A DNA stretch of 36,817 bases from Oscillospiraceae bacterium (lineage in GTDB: Bacteria > Bacillota > Clostridia > Saccharofermentanales > Fastidiosipilaceae): contig JASBZA010000015.1 in assembly GCA_029983685.1 (NCBI GenBank), positions 1-36,817 of the forward strand, given 5' to 3'. Under the pieces are notes generated by a model. It was not told the origin of the DNA and ran no database searches. It saw only the letters and a program-made list of their open reading frames with translations. The stretch's first letter is position 1, and each line of letters starts with the position of its first letter. Below are positions 8,124 through 16,947 of this stretch, piece by piece. Made by a program: the position numbers and the translations under genes.

Positions 8124-9068
8124 ATGGATACCAACACAATACAAACGATGCTGAACCGTATTCGCACCAATATCCAGAGCGTTGTGATTGGCCAGGATAA
8201 GGCCATTGACCTGCTTCTGATTGGTTTAGTCAGCCGCGGCCATGTTCTTTTAGAAGACGTTCCGGGTATCGGAAAAACCACTTTGGCCTCCGCCCTGGCG
8301 AAGACGCTGGATTTGTCTTTTAACCGTATCCAGTTTACCCCCGACGTCATGCCGTCCGACATTACCGGATTTAGTATGTATAACCCCAAGGCAAGTGAGT
8401 TTCAGTTCCATGAGGGCGCCATTATGGCCAACCTGATTTTGGCCGACGAGATTAACCGGTCTTCTCCGAAAACCCAGTCCAGCCTTTTGGAAGCCATGCA
8501 GGACCGACAGGTTACGGTAGACGGTGTTTCTTATCCTTTACCTAATCCATTTATGGTGGTGGCGACCCAAAATGCTGTGGAACAAATTGGTACCTATCCC
8601 CTGCCCGAAGCCCAATTGGACCGTTTCATGATTAAAACCCATTTACGCTATCCCAGTGCCTCGGAAGAAGTAGAGATTTATCAACGCCATGCCGGTATTT
8701 CGCCTCTAGAGAGTTTGGAAGCTCAGATCAGCTTGGACCAGGTCTTGCAACTGCAAAAGGAAGCTATCGATGTCTATTTGGCTCCCTCCTTATATGATTA
8801 TGTGGCCCGTCTAGTATCTAAAACCCGAGAGAATCCTGCAGTGAGCCTGGGCGTTAGTCCCAGAGGTGCGCTCATGCTGGTGCAAGCGGCCAAGGGACGT
8901 GCTCTCCTGATGGGCCGAGACTATTGCCTGCCCGACGATATTTTATTCCTGGCTCCTTATGTTTTAGCCCACCGTATGCTTCTTAACAGTGACAACGAGT
9001 TGGCCGGTCGGACCAGCCTGGATGTCTTAAACGAGATTATCAAATCTACCCCCGCTCCCAAGCAATAG
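8124..9068 (+). CDS. MoxR-family AAA+ ATPase
   Basis: A 314-residue cytoplasmic AAA+ ATPase. It has Walker A (EDVPGIGKTTLASALAKTL), Walker B with the MoxR hallmark 'LADEINRSSPKTQSSLLEAMQ', sensor 1 'VVATQNAVEQIGTYPLPEAQLDRF' and the lid domain with 'VSPRGALMLVQAAKG'. MoxR proteins act as chaperones for the assembly or metal loading of partner proteins, often with DUF58/VWA proteins, as here. Start: ATG at 8124 is chosen because GGGAGG (8110-8115) is 8 bases upstream; the in-frame TTG at 8118 is only 2 bases from it. Just 24 bases separate it from the S-component gene and no promoter fits there, so it is likely part of the B12-switch transcript. Confidence 0.93.
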   Translation: MDTNTIQTMLNRIRTNIQSVVIGQDKAIDLLLIGLVSRGHVLLEDVPGIGKTTLASALAKTLDLSFNRIQFTPDVMPSDITGFSMYNPKASEFQFHEGAIMANLILADEINRSSPKTQSSLLEAMQDRQVTVDGVSYPLPNPFMVVATQNAVEQIGTYPLPEAQLDRFMIKTHLRYPSASEEVEIYQRHAGISPLESLEAQISLDQVLQLQKEAIDVYLAPSLYDYVARLVSKTRENPAVSLGVSPRGALMLVQAAKGRALLMGRDYCLPDDILFLAPYVLAHRMLLNSDNELAGRTSLDVLNEIIKSTPAPKQ

Positions 9069-9083
9069 GAAGGGGTTTGGTCC

Positions 9084-10358
9084 ATGCGTCTCAGATTTGT
9101 TTTTTATCTCTTACTTCTGGGACTCTGCTATGCCTTTTACAGCTTTTACGCCCTGCCGCAACTGCTATTCCTCCTCATTTTCCTGGCTATTTTGCCCATA
9201 GCCTCTTTCCTCATGCTTTTTATCGGCCGCTATTTCGTGAGGGCCCGTTTTTTGACCGACCGAAGCGAATATTATCGCTTGGAAGATTTTAGGATCACGG
9301 TGGAGATTGAAAACCGGGGGCCCTTTTATTTTCCTAGAGTCCGTATTGATTTGAATTACCCCAAAGATTCGACTTGCATCGAAATTGCCGGTGAAAATCG
9401 CTCACTTCAGGATAGGCGCCGCCTCAATATGGTCTTGCCTCGCCATAGCCACAACCGTCGCGAAATTTCCGTCAGAGCCTGTCATAAGGGTAGTCTGATC
9501 TTGGGCTCCGACCAGATTTACCTACAAGATATCTTCGGTTTTTTCCGCCTGCCTCTCCCCCGACAGAGCCGGTCCCAAAAGGGTCAGGCAGCGTCTCATA
9601 CCGTGCTGAACTTACAAATTTTGCCCAATCCCGAACTGGCCCAGGCCCCGCCTAACCGCGATTTGGCTGCCGCCGAAGAAACGCTTATCAGTAAAGAAAA
9701 TATTAAGGTCAGTAACGAGGTGGATACTTTGGCCAAAGTCCGCGACTACATGCCCGGTGACCGTATCAAGCAAATTCACTGGAAACTCAGTGCCCGCCTG
9801 GGCGAGTTTTTGGCCCGAGAATTCGAAGACCCCAAACAGGGCGGCATCCTCTTCGTTATGGACCCCAAATTCCCCAACTCTATCGCCGACCCGGTCGCGT
9901 ATTTCGACCAGGCAGCCGAGCTCATGGCAACAGTCATGCATAAACTGGCCAAAAAAGAAGGCCCTTTAACCTTGCTGCTCGAAGATAACTATTATGACCA
10001 GCCGGGTGAAGGCGTCGAGCCGGTGCATTTTTATCGGGCTCTGAGTGCCTGGCAAGCTAAGCAAGGGCCCTTCCCGCTTAATTTGGCCGATGTTCTACAA
10101 AGAGAAGCCTCTAAGCAGAGCTACCGGGCTGTGGTCTTGGTGGGCGGTCGTATTTACCCCAAGCTGACCTCGGAACTTCATAAGATTCAGAAGTCCGGCA
10201 GCCAAGTTCTTTTTTTCTTTCTCCACAATGAGACGGACGAAAAAGTTCGGTCTTATTTATCGGCCATGGCCCATTCTAAAATTCAGGTCCTCCCTGTCCG
10301 TTTACCTTCGCTGAAAGCCTTGGAGGATGAGACCAAAGGAGGGGCAAATAATGCTTAA
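9084..10358 (+). CDS. DUF58 domain-containing membrane protein
   Basis: A 424-residue protein with two N-terminal membrane helices (residues about 3-24 and 27-48), a beta-rich region and the DUF58 signature VRDYMPGDRIKQIHWKLSAR (about 219-238) followed by a von Willebrand A-like fold ('GGILFVMDPKF'). DUF58 proteins are regular partners of MoxR ATPases and transglutaminase-like proteins; the molecular role of the trio is unknown. The ATG has GGAAGGGG upstream and lies 15 bases after moxR. Its last 8 bases overlap the start of the transglutaminase-like gene, so the three are translationally coupled. Confidence 0.9.
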   Translation: MRLRFVFYLLLLGLCYAFYSFYALPQLLFLLIFLAILPIASFLMLFIGRYFVRARFLTDRSEYYRLEDFRITVEIENRGPFYFPRVRIDLNYPKDSTCIEIAGENRSLQDRRRLNMVLPRHSHNRREISVRACHKGSLILGSDQIYLQDIFGFFRLPLPRQSRSQKGQAASHTVLNLQILPNPELAQAPPNRDLAAAEETLISKENIKVSNEVDTLAKVRDYMPGDRIKQIHWKLSARLGEFLAREFEDPKQGGILFVMDPKFPNSIADPVAYFDQAAELMATVMHKLAKKEGPLTLLLEDNYYDQPGEGVEPVHFYRALSAWQAKQGPFPLNLADVLQREASKQSYRAVVLVGGRIYPKLTSELHKIQKSGSQVLFFFLHNETDEKVRSYLSAMAHSKIQVLPVRLPSLKALEDETKGGANNA

Positions 10359-12849
10359 ATCGTCTGCAAATCGCTCCTGCCTTATAGGTAAAGTGAAGTT
10401 TGAAGCTCTCTTGTTTGTCCTGGCTTTTATTTTTCAAGTTGCCTTGTCCTTTGCCTTGACCGAGATATTTAACTTCCCTCTCTCTTACGGGAAAATCCTG
10501 ATCCAAAGCTTTGTCGTTCTCCTGATTTTAAGCCTGGCCTTTTTTGACATCCGAACAAGTATCGTAAGTTTGGCCATAGCCCTCGTTCTGGCTCTGGTCC
10601 TGGTTCTGGGCCAAAGTACGGACGCAAAATTCATAGGTCAGCTGGGTCGAAAGTTTTCTACACACGGTCCTGTCTTAAAAGAAGTCCTGGGCCAAGACCT
10701 GATGGACCAAGGTTATGCCTTCTTCAGAAAAACTTTAGTGGGACCTCAAAAAGAGGCCTATGCCTTTTTTGCTTCCATGTTCTTACTTGGCTTAAGCGTA
10801 TTGACCTTCCTCTTTGTCCAAAAAGCCAGATTTTATTGGGTTTTATTCTTGACCGGTTTGATTCTTATCCCTCTTTCGGCCAAAACCGGCCATCCCTGGG
10901 CCATGCTCTGGTTGATTCCCATGTTTATCGTGGCGGTTTTAATCCTTCTGCTGGGCTCAGGCGATATGACGGCTATTTTGCAGAAAAAATCCGGTCTAAA
11001 GCATATCTTCCAAGCCTGGGGCCAGTTGATTCCGACCTGCCTTTTAGCCCTTGTTTTGGGCTTGGTAGGAGTCCGTTTTATACGTTATAAAGACATCTAC
11101 TCTCCTTACTGGCAGGGTATCTTGGACGATATGACCACCCGGCTTCCGCCCTCCTTCCAGCAAGAATTGACCATCAGTGCTTTTAGCCTGGGCGATGAAG
11201 GCTTATATCCCAACGACGGTAAGTTAGGCGGCGAACCCGACCTTAAAGATCGAGAGCTTGCCTTAATGCGCGGCCAAAGTCCTTCCCTCCTGGCAGTCCA
11301 ATCCTCTGACCGCTACACCGGTAACAGCTGGCAACGCCTATTAAACAATCCCAATTACCGTTTCAACTCTCCTTTCAATAAAGAAGCCGAAAGCCGTGTC
11401 TTTAACGGGCCTGAAGACCCCAATTTTACTTCACTGATTCCTGAAATAGATTGGTCTTCTGTTTATAAAAATTACCAATATAGTCTTCAACCTTTGCAAA
11501 CCGGCAGCCAACTGCTCTTTGTTTCGGGCCGGCCGGAGAAGGTTCAATCCAGCCGTGAAGAGGCCTTATTATTCTATTTTAATCAGGCCGGAACCCTTTA
11601 TGCTCGGGAAAATTTTGACCTGGACCATTCTTATATGGTCCAAAGTCATGTGATTGATTTTACGCCTCTTACCGCAAACCCTGATTTATTGGTCTCTTTG
11701 GACCGGGCCGCAGCAACCTATCGAGACAAGGGCTTGGAACAGGCCAATGCAGCATTGGCCTATGCAAATTATTTACAAGTCCCCGATAAGGACCTCTATA
11801 AGCCGGGCGGCAATGTCTATGATTTAGGCCTGAAACTGGTGGACGCAAAGGACGGTCCTTATACCAAGACATCCAAACTTTTCGTTTATTTCACCAATAA
11901 TCCGGACTTTACCTACCGGCTGGACCTCCCTCCTTTGGAAGACGGAGAGGATTTCGTGGCGCACTTTTTGGATACTAAGGAAGGCTATTGCACCTACTAT
12001 GCATCCGCTATGACCCTCCTGGCTCGCTTAAACGGCATACCGGCCCGCTATGTCGAGGGTTACGGCCTAGAAGCAGGAGACATCACGGAACTTAATCGCG
12101 GTAAAGAAATTCGTTTAAATTCTAAAAATGCCCATGCTTGGACCCAGGTCTTTTTACCCGGCTTGGGCTGGATTGATGTGGACCCTACTCCCGGCGGTGT
12201 GGGAGGTCCGGATAAGCACGTGACCCCTTCTCCTACGCCCAGCCCTAGCCCTAGCCCCAGCCCCACACCAATGCCGTCCGGCCAGGTCGATGATCTTAGT
12301 CCTACACCCAGTCCGACTCCTAGCCCCACACCCACACCGACTCTTACACCTGAAGTTAGCCCTACTCCGCCTACCGATCCAGATAAAAATCCTCTGAGCG
12401 CATTGGGCCGTGCCTTACAAATCATCGGTCTAATCTTGTTGATTCTCTTGCTCTTAGTCTTAGCGCTTTATCTCTATATACGCTATAGGCGTAAACTTAT
12501 TTCTAAGCTCCATGACCTGAATTGGGTCGAAGAAAAATATCCGGACCCGCAAGACCGCTTGAATTTCTATTGGAATCACTTACTTAAACTCTATAAGATT
12601 GGTAACGCTTACCAAGCGGAAGTCTGGAAAAATGAATCTGACATCCTGACGGATTGGCATAATCTGGATCCTGATTTGGTCGATTGGCTTACACTTAAAG
12701 AAAAAATCATCCGTGCCAGATACAGCCGAGACGACATCAGTGAGGACGGTCTAGACAGGCTTCGTCAGGCCTTTGACTTAAAAGAAGAACACTTGATTAA
12801 AACAATGAGCCGTAAGGACTACCTCATCAAGAGAATTCTGATTCCTTAA
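10351..12849 (+). CDS. Membrane-bound transglutaminase-like protein with DUF4129-type C-terminal region
   Basis: An 832-residue protein. Five or more N-terminal membrane helices (residues about 15-230) are followed by a large outside part with a transglutaminase/protease-like core. The catalytic triad is visible: Cys in EGYCTYYASAM (about 546), His in KNAHAWTQV (about 593) and Asp in WIDVDPTP (about 608). A Pro/Ser/Thr repeat spacer, a membrane helix (about 690-712) and a charged cytoplasmic tail of about 120 residues (DUF4129-like) end the chain. Such proteins may crosslink or cleave surface proteins; no substrate is known. The ATG at 10351 has AAAGGAGGGG just upstream; an in-frame ATG at 10327 lies before that SD and is rejected. 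Gene 3' end faces dgt with 11 bases between. Confidence 0.9.
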   Translation: MLKSSANRSCLIGKVKFEALLFVLAFIFQVALSFALTEIFNFPLSYGKILIQSFVVLLILSLAFFDIRTSIVSLAIALVLALVLVLGQSTDAKFIGQLGRKFSTHGPVLKEVLGQDLMDQGYAFFRKTLVGPQKEAYAFFASMFLLGLSVLTFLFVQKARFYWVLFLTGLILIPLSAKTGHPWAMLWLIPMFIVAVLILLLGSGDMTAILQKKSGLKHIFQAWGQLIPTCLLALVLGLVGVRFIRYKDIYSPYWQGILDDMTTRLPPSFQQELTISAFSLGDEGLYPNDGKLGGEPDLKDRELALMRGQSPSLLAVQSSDRYTGNSWQRLLNNPNYRFNSPFNKEAESRVFNGPEDPNFTSLIPEIDWSSVYKNYQYSLQPLQTGSQLLFVSGRPEKVQSSREEALLFYFNQAGTLYARENFDLDHSYMVQSHVIDFTPLTANPDLLVSLDRAAATYRDKGLEQANAALAYANYLQVPDKDLYKPGGNVYDLGLKLVDAKDGPYTKTSKLFVYFTNNPDFTYRLDLPPLEDGEDFVAHFLDTKEGYCTYYASAMTLLARLNGIPARYVEGYGLEAGDITELNRGKEIRLNSKNAHAWTQVFLPGLGWIDVDPTPGGVGGPDKHVTPSPTPSPSPSPSPTPMPSGQVDDLSPTPSPTPSPTPTPTLTPEVSPTPPTDPDKNPLSALGRALQIIGLILLILLLLVLALYLYIRYRRKLISKLHDLNWVEEKYPDPQDRLNFYWNHLLKLYKIGNAYQAEVWKNESDILTDWHNLDPDLVDWLTLKEKIIRARYSRDDISEDGLDRLRQAFDLKEEHLIKTMSRKDYLIKRILIP
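12225..12366 (+). repeat. Low-complexity Pro/Ser/Thr-coding repeat
   Basis: Imperfect short tandem units of the form CCTAGCCCCAGC / CCGACTCCTAGC encode PTPSPSPSPSPTP-type sequence between the transglutaminase core and the last membrane helix. This is a flexible wall- or surface-spanning stalk, interrupted once by MPSGQVDDLS. Slippage could change its length between strains. Confidence 0.8.
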
Positions 12850-12860
12850 GAATAGCCTTC

Positions 12861-14432
12861 TTAGTAGATACCGTTAAATTTGTAGTAAAGATTTTTGGCA
12901 AAGCTGTCGGTCATGCCGCAGATGTAGTCGTTGACTAATAAGAGACGCAAGTAGAGCCTGTAGCCTTCGTCGCGGCCGGCAGCCTCTCTGTAGTAGTTCG
13001 CCCTGTAATTGTCAGATACCAAATCCATTAAACGCTTGTCAACCGGTTTTTGTTCTAATTCCGTATCAAAGTTTATACAGGCCGGGACGAACTTATCCAA
13101 AAGTCCTCCTATGATGGCATCGGAAGCAACTTCCAGCTGGACGATGGCCTGAGAGGAAAATACGTAATCGTAGGCTATATCGCCCAAGACATCCAATAGA
13201 AGGCCTGCGAAGTTTTCGTGGAAAAGATCGTAGTTGTATTGGCCTCTCATAATCTTGGGATAGTGTTCGGCATAGGATTCTATAACCGACTGAATCAGCT
13301 GGGTCTGAACAAAAATAATCCAATTCTGAATGGCATAAAGTTCAGGATTTTGTATTTTTTTCTCGCGCGCTATGCTGAGGCGGTGCGAAAGTTCTCTTAC
13401 CACAGCACGGTATTGTTCCAGTAGTTTCTCATCTCCTATATCTGCCAAACGCTCGCTGTGTTCCAGGCTATCTTGTAATTGTCCGAAGGTGATCTTGCCT
13501 TTTCTGGAGGCATCTTCCAAATCAGCCGTCCGATAGGAAATATCATCGGCCGCTTCCAAAAGATAAGTTAAAGGGTGGCGGCAGGCACGCCTTAAGCCAT
13601 TATCCGGACCAAAACTCATCTGGCCGGCATCTTCTCCGGTATTCTCAGCTATATAAGCCTCCGGCCTTTCTTCAACCAACATAGTGCCGGTCGCGTTGCA
13701 AATTGTTTCAAACAGGTCTCTCTCCTGATAAAAATAACCCATCTTGTGGTAACGGACATCCTCGGTATTGGCATCAATTGCCAACGAGTTAACCGGATAC
13801 TTTATGAGTGTATTGAGTAAGGCAGAGGTCAGGTTCATCCCGTGTTCGTCCACCATGAAATGCAATTTGCTTACCAACCTAAGAGCCTGGGCGTTACCTT
13901 CAAAGTTTTCCAAATCGGCCTGCATCTGCGGCTTAAGCCAGGTCCATAAAGGCTTTCCTCTAAATTCCAAGCTTCTGAGATGCGTCTTATACCAGTTGCG
14001 AATCGTTGTTTCTCCATAGTGACCAAAAGGCGGATTGCCTAAATCGTGAATGAGCCCGGCACAAAGTAAAAGATCGCTTAATTCTTTTTGTTGGCCCGAA
14101 TTAGGGGCCCCTTCTATACCCCGTTGTCTTAGAAGTTCACTGGTTTGCTCGCCTAAAGATTTGGCCAAGGATGACACCTCCAAAGAATGGGTCAGCCTGG
14201 TTCGGACAAAATCGCTTTGGTCTAGAGGAAAGACTTGTGTTTTATCCTGCAAACGTCTAAATGAAGCACTTAAAATAATACGATGGTAATCCTTTTCAAA
14301 GGCGTTTCGCCCATCGTATTGGTTCTTATGGCCATGGCTGGGCCGCATCCTCTGGGTTGACAAAAGATCGTCCCAATTGAGGCATGATCCTGAGGCCCTG
14401 GTTTTTCCGGCGTCCGGAGCTTGTCGGAGCAT
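12861..14432 (-). CDS. dgt: Deoxyguanosinetriphosphate triphosphohydrolase (dGTPase)
   Basis: A 523-residue HD-domain enzyme that cleaves dGTP (and often other dNTPs) to the nucleoside and triphosphate. The metal-binding residues are visible: His in 'RTRLTHSLEVSSLA', His-Asp in 'AGLIHDLGNPPFGHYGE' and the later Asp in 'LLEAADDISYRTADLEDA'. The N-terminal 'DYHRIILSASFRRLQDKTQVFP' block is also typical of the dGTPase family. The length fits the longer dgt class. The start ATG at 14432 has GAAGGG 9 bases upstream. It is convergent with the transglutaminase-like gene and divergent from rex. No regulator site was seen. Confidence 0.95.
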   Translation of the reverse strand: MLRQAPDAGKTRASGSCLNWDDLLSTQRMRPSHGHKNQYDGRNAFEKDYHRIILSASFRRLQDKTQVFPLDQSDFVRTRLTHSLEVSSLAKSLGEQTSELLRQRGIEGAPNSGQQKELSDLLLCAGLIHDLGNPPFGHYGETTIRNWYKTHLRSLEFRGKPLWTWLKPQMQADLENFEGNAQALRLVSKLHFMVDEHGMNLTSALLNTLIKYPVNSLAIDANTEDVRYHKMGYFYQERDLFETICNATGTMLVEERPEAYIAENTGEDAGQMSFGPDNGLRRACRHPLTYLLEAADDISYRTADLEDASRKGKITFGQLQDSLEHSERLADIGDEKLLEQYRAVVRELSHRLSIAREKKIQNPELYAIQNWIIFVQTQLIQSVIESYAEHYPKIMRGQYNYDLFHENFAGLLLDVLGDIAYDYVFSSQAIVQLEVASDAIIGGLLDKFVPACINFDTELEQKPVDKRLMDLVSDNYRANYYREAAGRDEGYRLYLRLLLVNDYICGMTDSFAKNLYYKFNGIY

Positions 14433-14526
14433 AGAGTTCTTCCCTTCAATTTGTCTCTCAATTTAATTGAGTAGTTTTAATCGATAAATATGTTCTATTG
14501 CTTCCTTACTTATGCTATATTTCTAT

Positions 14527-14544
14527 TATAATATTTCTTAACAA
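14527..14544 (+). promoter_or_regulatory. rex promoter -10 with a possible Rex half-site
   Basis: In an A+T-rich stretch upstream of rex there is a perfect TATAAT (14527-14532), about 40 bases before the ATG; no good -35 at standard spacing is seen. Right after it, TTAACAA (14538-14544) equals one half of the Rex operator TTGTTAA-N4-TTAACAA known in Clostridia. The other half is not conserved, so autoregulation is only a possibility. Confidence 0.35.
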
Positions 14545-14573
14545 GTTACTACAGTCTGATGAAAGGATATTGT

Positions 14574-15212
14574 ATGACTACGAATTTACCCCAAAATATT
14601 TCAACGCCCACCTTGTTGCGCCTTCCCTCTTATCTGGATGTTATTCACAGAGCAAAAAACGCCGGTAAGACCAGGCTTTCTTCCGCTGAGATCGGCAAGG
14701 AATTGGGTTATGGCAGCGTCCAGGTCCGTAAGGATTTGGCCAGTGTGAGTAATGCCGGTAAGCCCAGAACAGGCTTTGATATTTATAAATTAGAGGACGA
14801 TATCCGCGATACGCTGGGCTTTAACGAAGAAAAGAATGCCGTTCTCCTGGGTGTCGGGCATTTGGGCCGGGCTCTGATGAATTACGAAGGTTTCAGAGAA
14901 AACGGGCTACATATTTTGGCTGGTTTCGATGTTAAACCCACCCACGACAGCACACTGAAGGACAAGGTTTTGACACTCAACGAGTTGGAAGCCTTTGTGG
15001 CCGAAAACGTCATCGATTTGGCTATTATCTGTACGCCGGCTTCCGAGGCTGACCGGGCTGCCGAAACCATTGTCAACGCCGGTATTAAAGCCATCTGGAA
15101 CTTTGCACCGACGACTTTGCATGTGCCTGATGAGATTGTGGTTCAAAACGAAAATATAGCCGAATCTCTGGGTGTACTTTGGTACAACATGATTAATAAG
15201 AAGCACGACTAA
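14574..15212 (+). CDS. rex: Redox-sensing transcriptional repressor Rex
   Basis: A 212-residue repressor that senses the NADH/NAD+ ratio. The N-terminal winged helix includes 'TRLSSAEIGKELGYGSVQVRKDLA' and 'GKPRTGFDIYKL'. The Rossmann domain begins with 'NAVLLGVGHLGRALMNY' (GxGxxG), and the C-terminal domain-swapped helix ends 'LGVLWYNMI'. The start at 14574 is set by GAAAGGAT (14561-14568); the ATG at 14559 lies at the SD itself and is rejected. A DUF3783 gene follows after 42 bases on the same strand. Regulated genes would normally include fermentation and NADH-recycling enzymes, none of which are in this window. Confidence 0.96.
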   Translation: MTTNLPQNISTPTLLRLPSYLDVIHRAKNAGKTRLSSAEIGKELGYGSVQVRKDLASVSNAGKPRTGFDIYKLEDDIRDTLGFNEEKNAVLLGVGHLGRALMNYEGFRENGLHILAGFDVKPTHDSTLKDKVLTLNELEAFVAENVIDLAIICTPASEADRAAETIVNAGIKAIWNFAPTTLHVPDEIVVQNENIAESLGVLWYNMINKKHD

Positions 15213-15254
15213 TATTATTTCTTACTTGACTGTAAATTAGGATGGAGAATTTTT

Positions 15255-15893
15255 ATGACGACTTGGCAGAATTTAGAAAAGCAGATTTTAGTATACGCTC
15301 CTGACTTATCTTCCGATAATTTGGCCAAAGTTGAAGACTTAGCCGCTAGGCACGATGCCAAACTGGTCGTCCTACATCCTAAAGATTTTAATAGGACTTT
15401 GGGACAAGCCGTAGGCCTGGGCACCCCTCTTTCTAAAGAAGGACCGGGAGGAAAGCTTGTCTTAGAGGTTTCGGGAGACTACACCGGTGAACAACCCGAA
15501 GAGTCAATCTTATATTTTGCAGGTTTCCCTCACCAAGATATACCCGCATTTTTAAAAGAAACATCTGCTCTTCTGGGCGACGACAATTTTGATTTAAAAG
15601 CCTCTCTCACCCCTAGTAACCTCGGTTGGCGACTCATTGATCACTATGAAGAACTCATGCGTGAACATCGGATGATGAAATCTTTTGAGTTTTTATATCA
15701 CGCAGATATGTTTTTAAATACTATGGATGCGGAAGAATATGAAACCGAGTCTTACGAGCAATTCTCGGCTGCTGTTGAAGAAGGGCGAGTAAGTGTGGAG
15801 CTTTTAAAGAAGGGTACCGATGTGGCCCAGGATATTTTAGACGAACAAGTTGCGGCCATAAATATGGCCTACCGGTCATTGAAGCTCAAGTAG
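15255..15893 (+). CDS. DUF3783 domain-containing protein
   Basis: A 212-residue soluble protein of unknown function. Residues about 90-150 match the DUF3783 pattern as I know it: 'ESILYFAGF' then a helix 'IPAFLKE', then 'LKASLTPSNLGWRLIDHYEELMREH'. This is a small domain seen mainly in Clostridia. The N-terminal part (4-50) looks like an alpha/beta fold ('ILVYAP', 'AKLVVLHP'), and the C-terminal 60 residues are helical and acidic. It has a GGAG SD 8 bases before the ATG. It follows rex closely and may be cotranscribed with it. It ends 48 bases before the end of the convergent phospholipase-like gene; the short space between is T- and A-rich without a clear hairpin. Confidence 0.7.
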   Translation: MTTWQNLEKQILVYAPDLSSDNLAKVEDLAARHDAKLVVLHPKDFNRTLGQAVGLGTPLSKEGPGGKLVLEVSGDYTGEQPEESILYFAGFPHQDIPAFLKETSALLGDDNFDLKASLTPSNLGWRLIDHYEELMREHRMMKSFEFLYHADMFLNTMDAEEYETESYEQFSAAVEEGRVSVELLKKGTDVAQDILDEQVAAINMAYRSLKLK

Positions 15894-15941
15894 GCCTTTG
15901 TCTAATTTTTTTAATTTTAAATTCTTCTTACTGCTGCTTGG

Positions 15942-16646
15942 CTAAGGCTGGATATAAGCCAGAACCTTGCTGTACTTCTTTTCCATAACCATTTGGTAAA
16001 GCTCGGTCATGGTGACGTCAGGCCAATTGATGCTCAAGACAGGAGAATGCAGAATAGAGAAAATATCTCTTGTTGCAGTCTGTCTTAAACGGATGGCAAT
16101 GATTGACAACATCACTTGCACACAGTTGGCAATGGCCATGGTGATGTCTCTCTCGGGTGAAGCAGGACTTTGTCTGTAAAGTTCAATGTTGCGCTTCAAA
16201 TTTTCTTTAACCATTCTGGGCGATACATCTGCTTCCACTCCTTCTAACCAATCGTAATTCTCTAATTGATCTTGAATGGAATACCTGTAATTATCCAAAA
16301 AATCTTCGTATTGTAGGTGTTCCCTCTTGGGTCCGATACCGGTCCCAATGTGGGCACGACAGAAAAAGTCCGTAATGTAGTGACAAATAATGCCGAGTTG
16401 GAAGGACAAAAGCAAGTCCGGATTGGTTGCATCCTCGTCCGTATTCAAACTGCACACATTGTCTATGTATTCTTCGATAAATTCCCAGGAAACCAAATAG
16501 TAATGGGGCTTGGTCCATACCAATAAGCTATAATCGGATAAAACGTTACCTGCTCTGAATAATTTTCTACTGACTACTACCGGAAATACTTTACTAATCT
16601 GATCGTGAACCACCTTTGACACAAAGACATGAGACTCTAAATTCAT
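15942..16646 (-). CDS. Zinc-dependent phospholipase C-like protein
   Basis: A 234-residue all-helical protein of the zinc-dependent phospholipase C / S1-P1 nuclease-like group. Candidate metal ligands are visible in the expected order: His near the N-terminus (MNLESHVFVSK), Asp in 'AGNVLSDYS', the 'CHYITDFFCRAHIG' motif (His, Asp, His), and His/Glu in 'HLQYEDFLDNY'. It has no signal peptide or membrane helix, so unlike secreted clostridial toxins it is probably cytoplasmic and should not be called a toxin. ATG at 16646 has an AAGGAGA/TAGGTAG SD region. It is divergent from dnaA. Confidence 0.75.
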   Translation of the reverse strand: MNLESHVFVSKVVHDQISKVFPVVVSRKLFRAGNVLSDYSLLVWTKPHYYLVSWEFIEEYIDNVCSLNTDEDATNPDLLLSFQLGIICHYITDFFCRAHIGTGIGPKREHLQYEDFLDNYRYSIQDQLENYDWLEGVEADVSPRMVKENLKRNIELYRQSPASPERDITMAIANCVQVMLSIIAIRLRQTATRDIFSILHSPVLSINWPDVTMTELYQMVMEKKYSKVLAYIQP

Positions 16647-16947
16647 CTAATCTACCTATCTCCTTATCTTTTATCTATATAATTTTGTGGTCAACCTTTG
16701 GCCTAAAACATGGTCATTATAGCAGCCCTGTATTAAAAAATAATTATATTTTCATAAACTCCCTTTATTTTTCTTATCTTACGATAATATACAAATTATA
16801 TTAAGAATTTTTAGTAATTTTAAACGAATTGCTCTTAAAATATTTTTACACAAACCCTTAATTTTTACATTTTAGGTCTATGCTATAAAATATCCTCGGC
16901 TTTCTGCTACAATGGAAGACAGCCTATAAATCCAAGTGGAGTTTAAT
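16647..16947 (+). promoter_or_regulatory. A+T-rich region upstream of dnaA with dnaA promoter candidates
   Basis: About 300 bases without a gene. It is strongly A+T-rich. Near the dnaA end there are two extended -10 elements: TGCTATAAA (16881-16889) and TGCTACAAT (16905-16913). The second places the transcript start about 25-30 bases before the dnaA ATG. No convincing TTATCCACA box is present here; only poor matches (for example TTTTACACA around 16845) were seen, so the origin seems to lie on the other side of dnaA. No rpmH, which commonly precedes dnaA, is encoded. Confidence 0.45.

Noticed and set aside
10327..10350. Upstream ATG for the transglutaminase-like gene
   Set aside because: It lies before the AAAGGAGGGG SD; ATG 10351 is correctly spaced and starts just before the first membrane helix.
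12225..12366. Regular short repeats suggesting a CRISPR-like array or minisatellite
   Set aside because: The units are in frame and encode a Pro/Ser/Thr spacer in a surface protein; there are no unique spacers.
15942..16646. Secreted phospholipase C toxin
   Set aside because: The metal-binding motifs fit the family, but there is no signal peptide or membrane-binding C-terminal domain.
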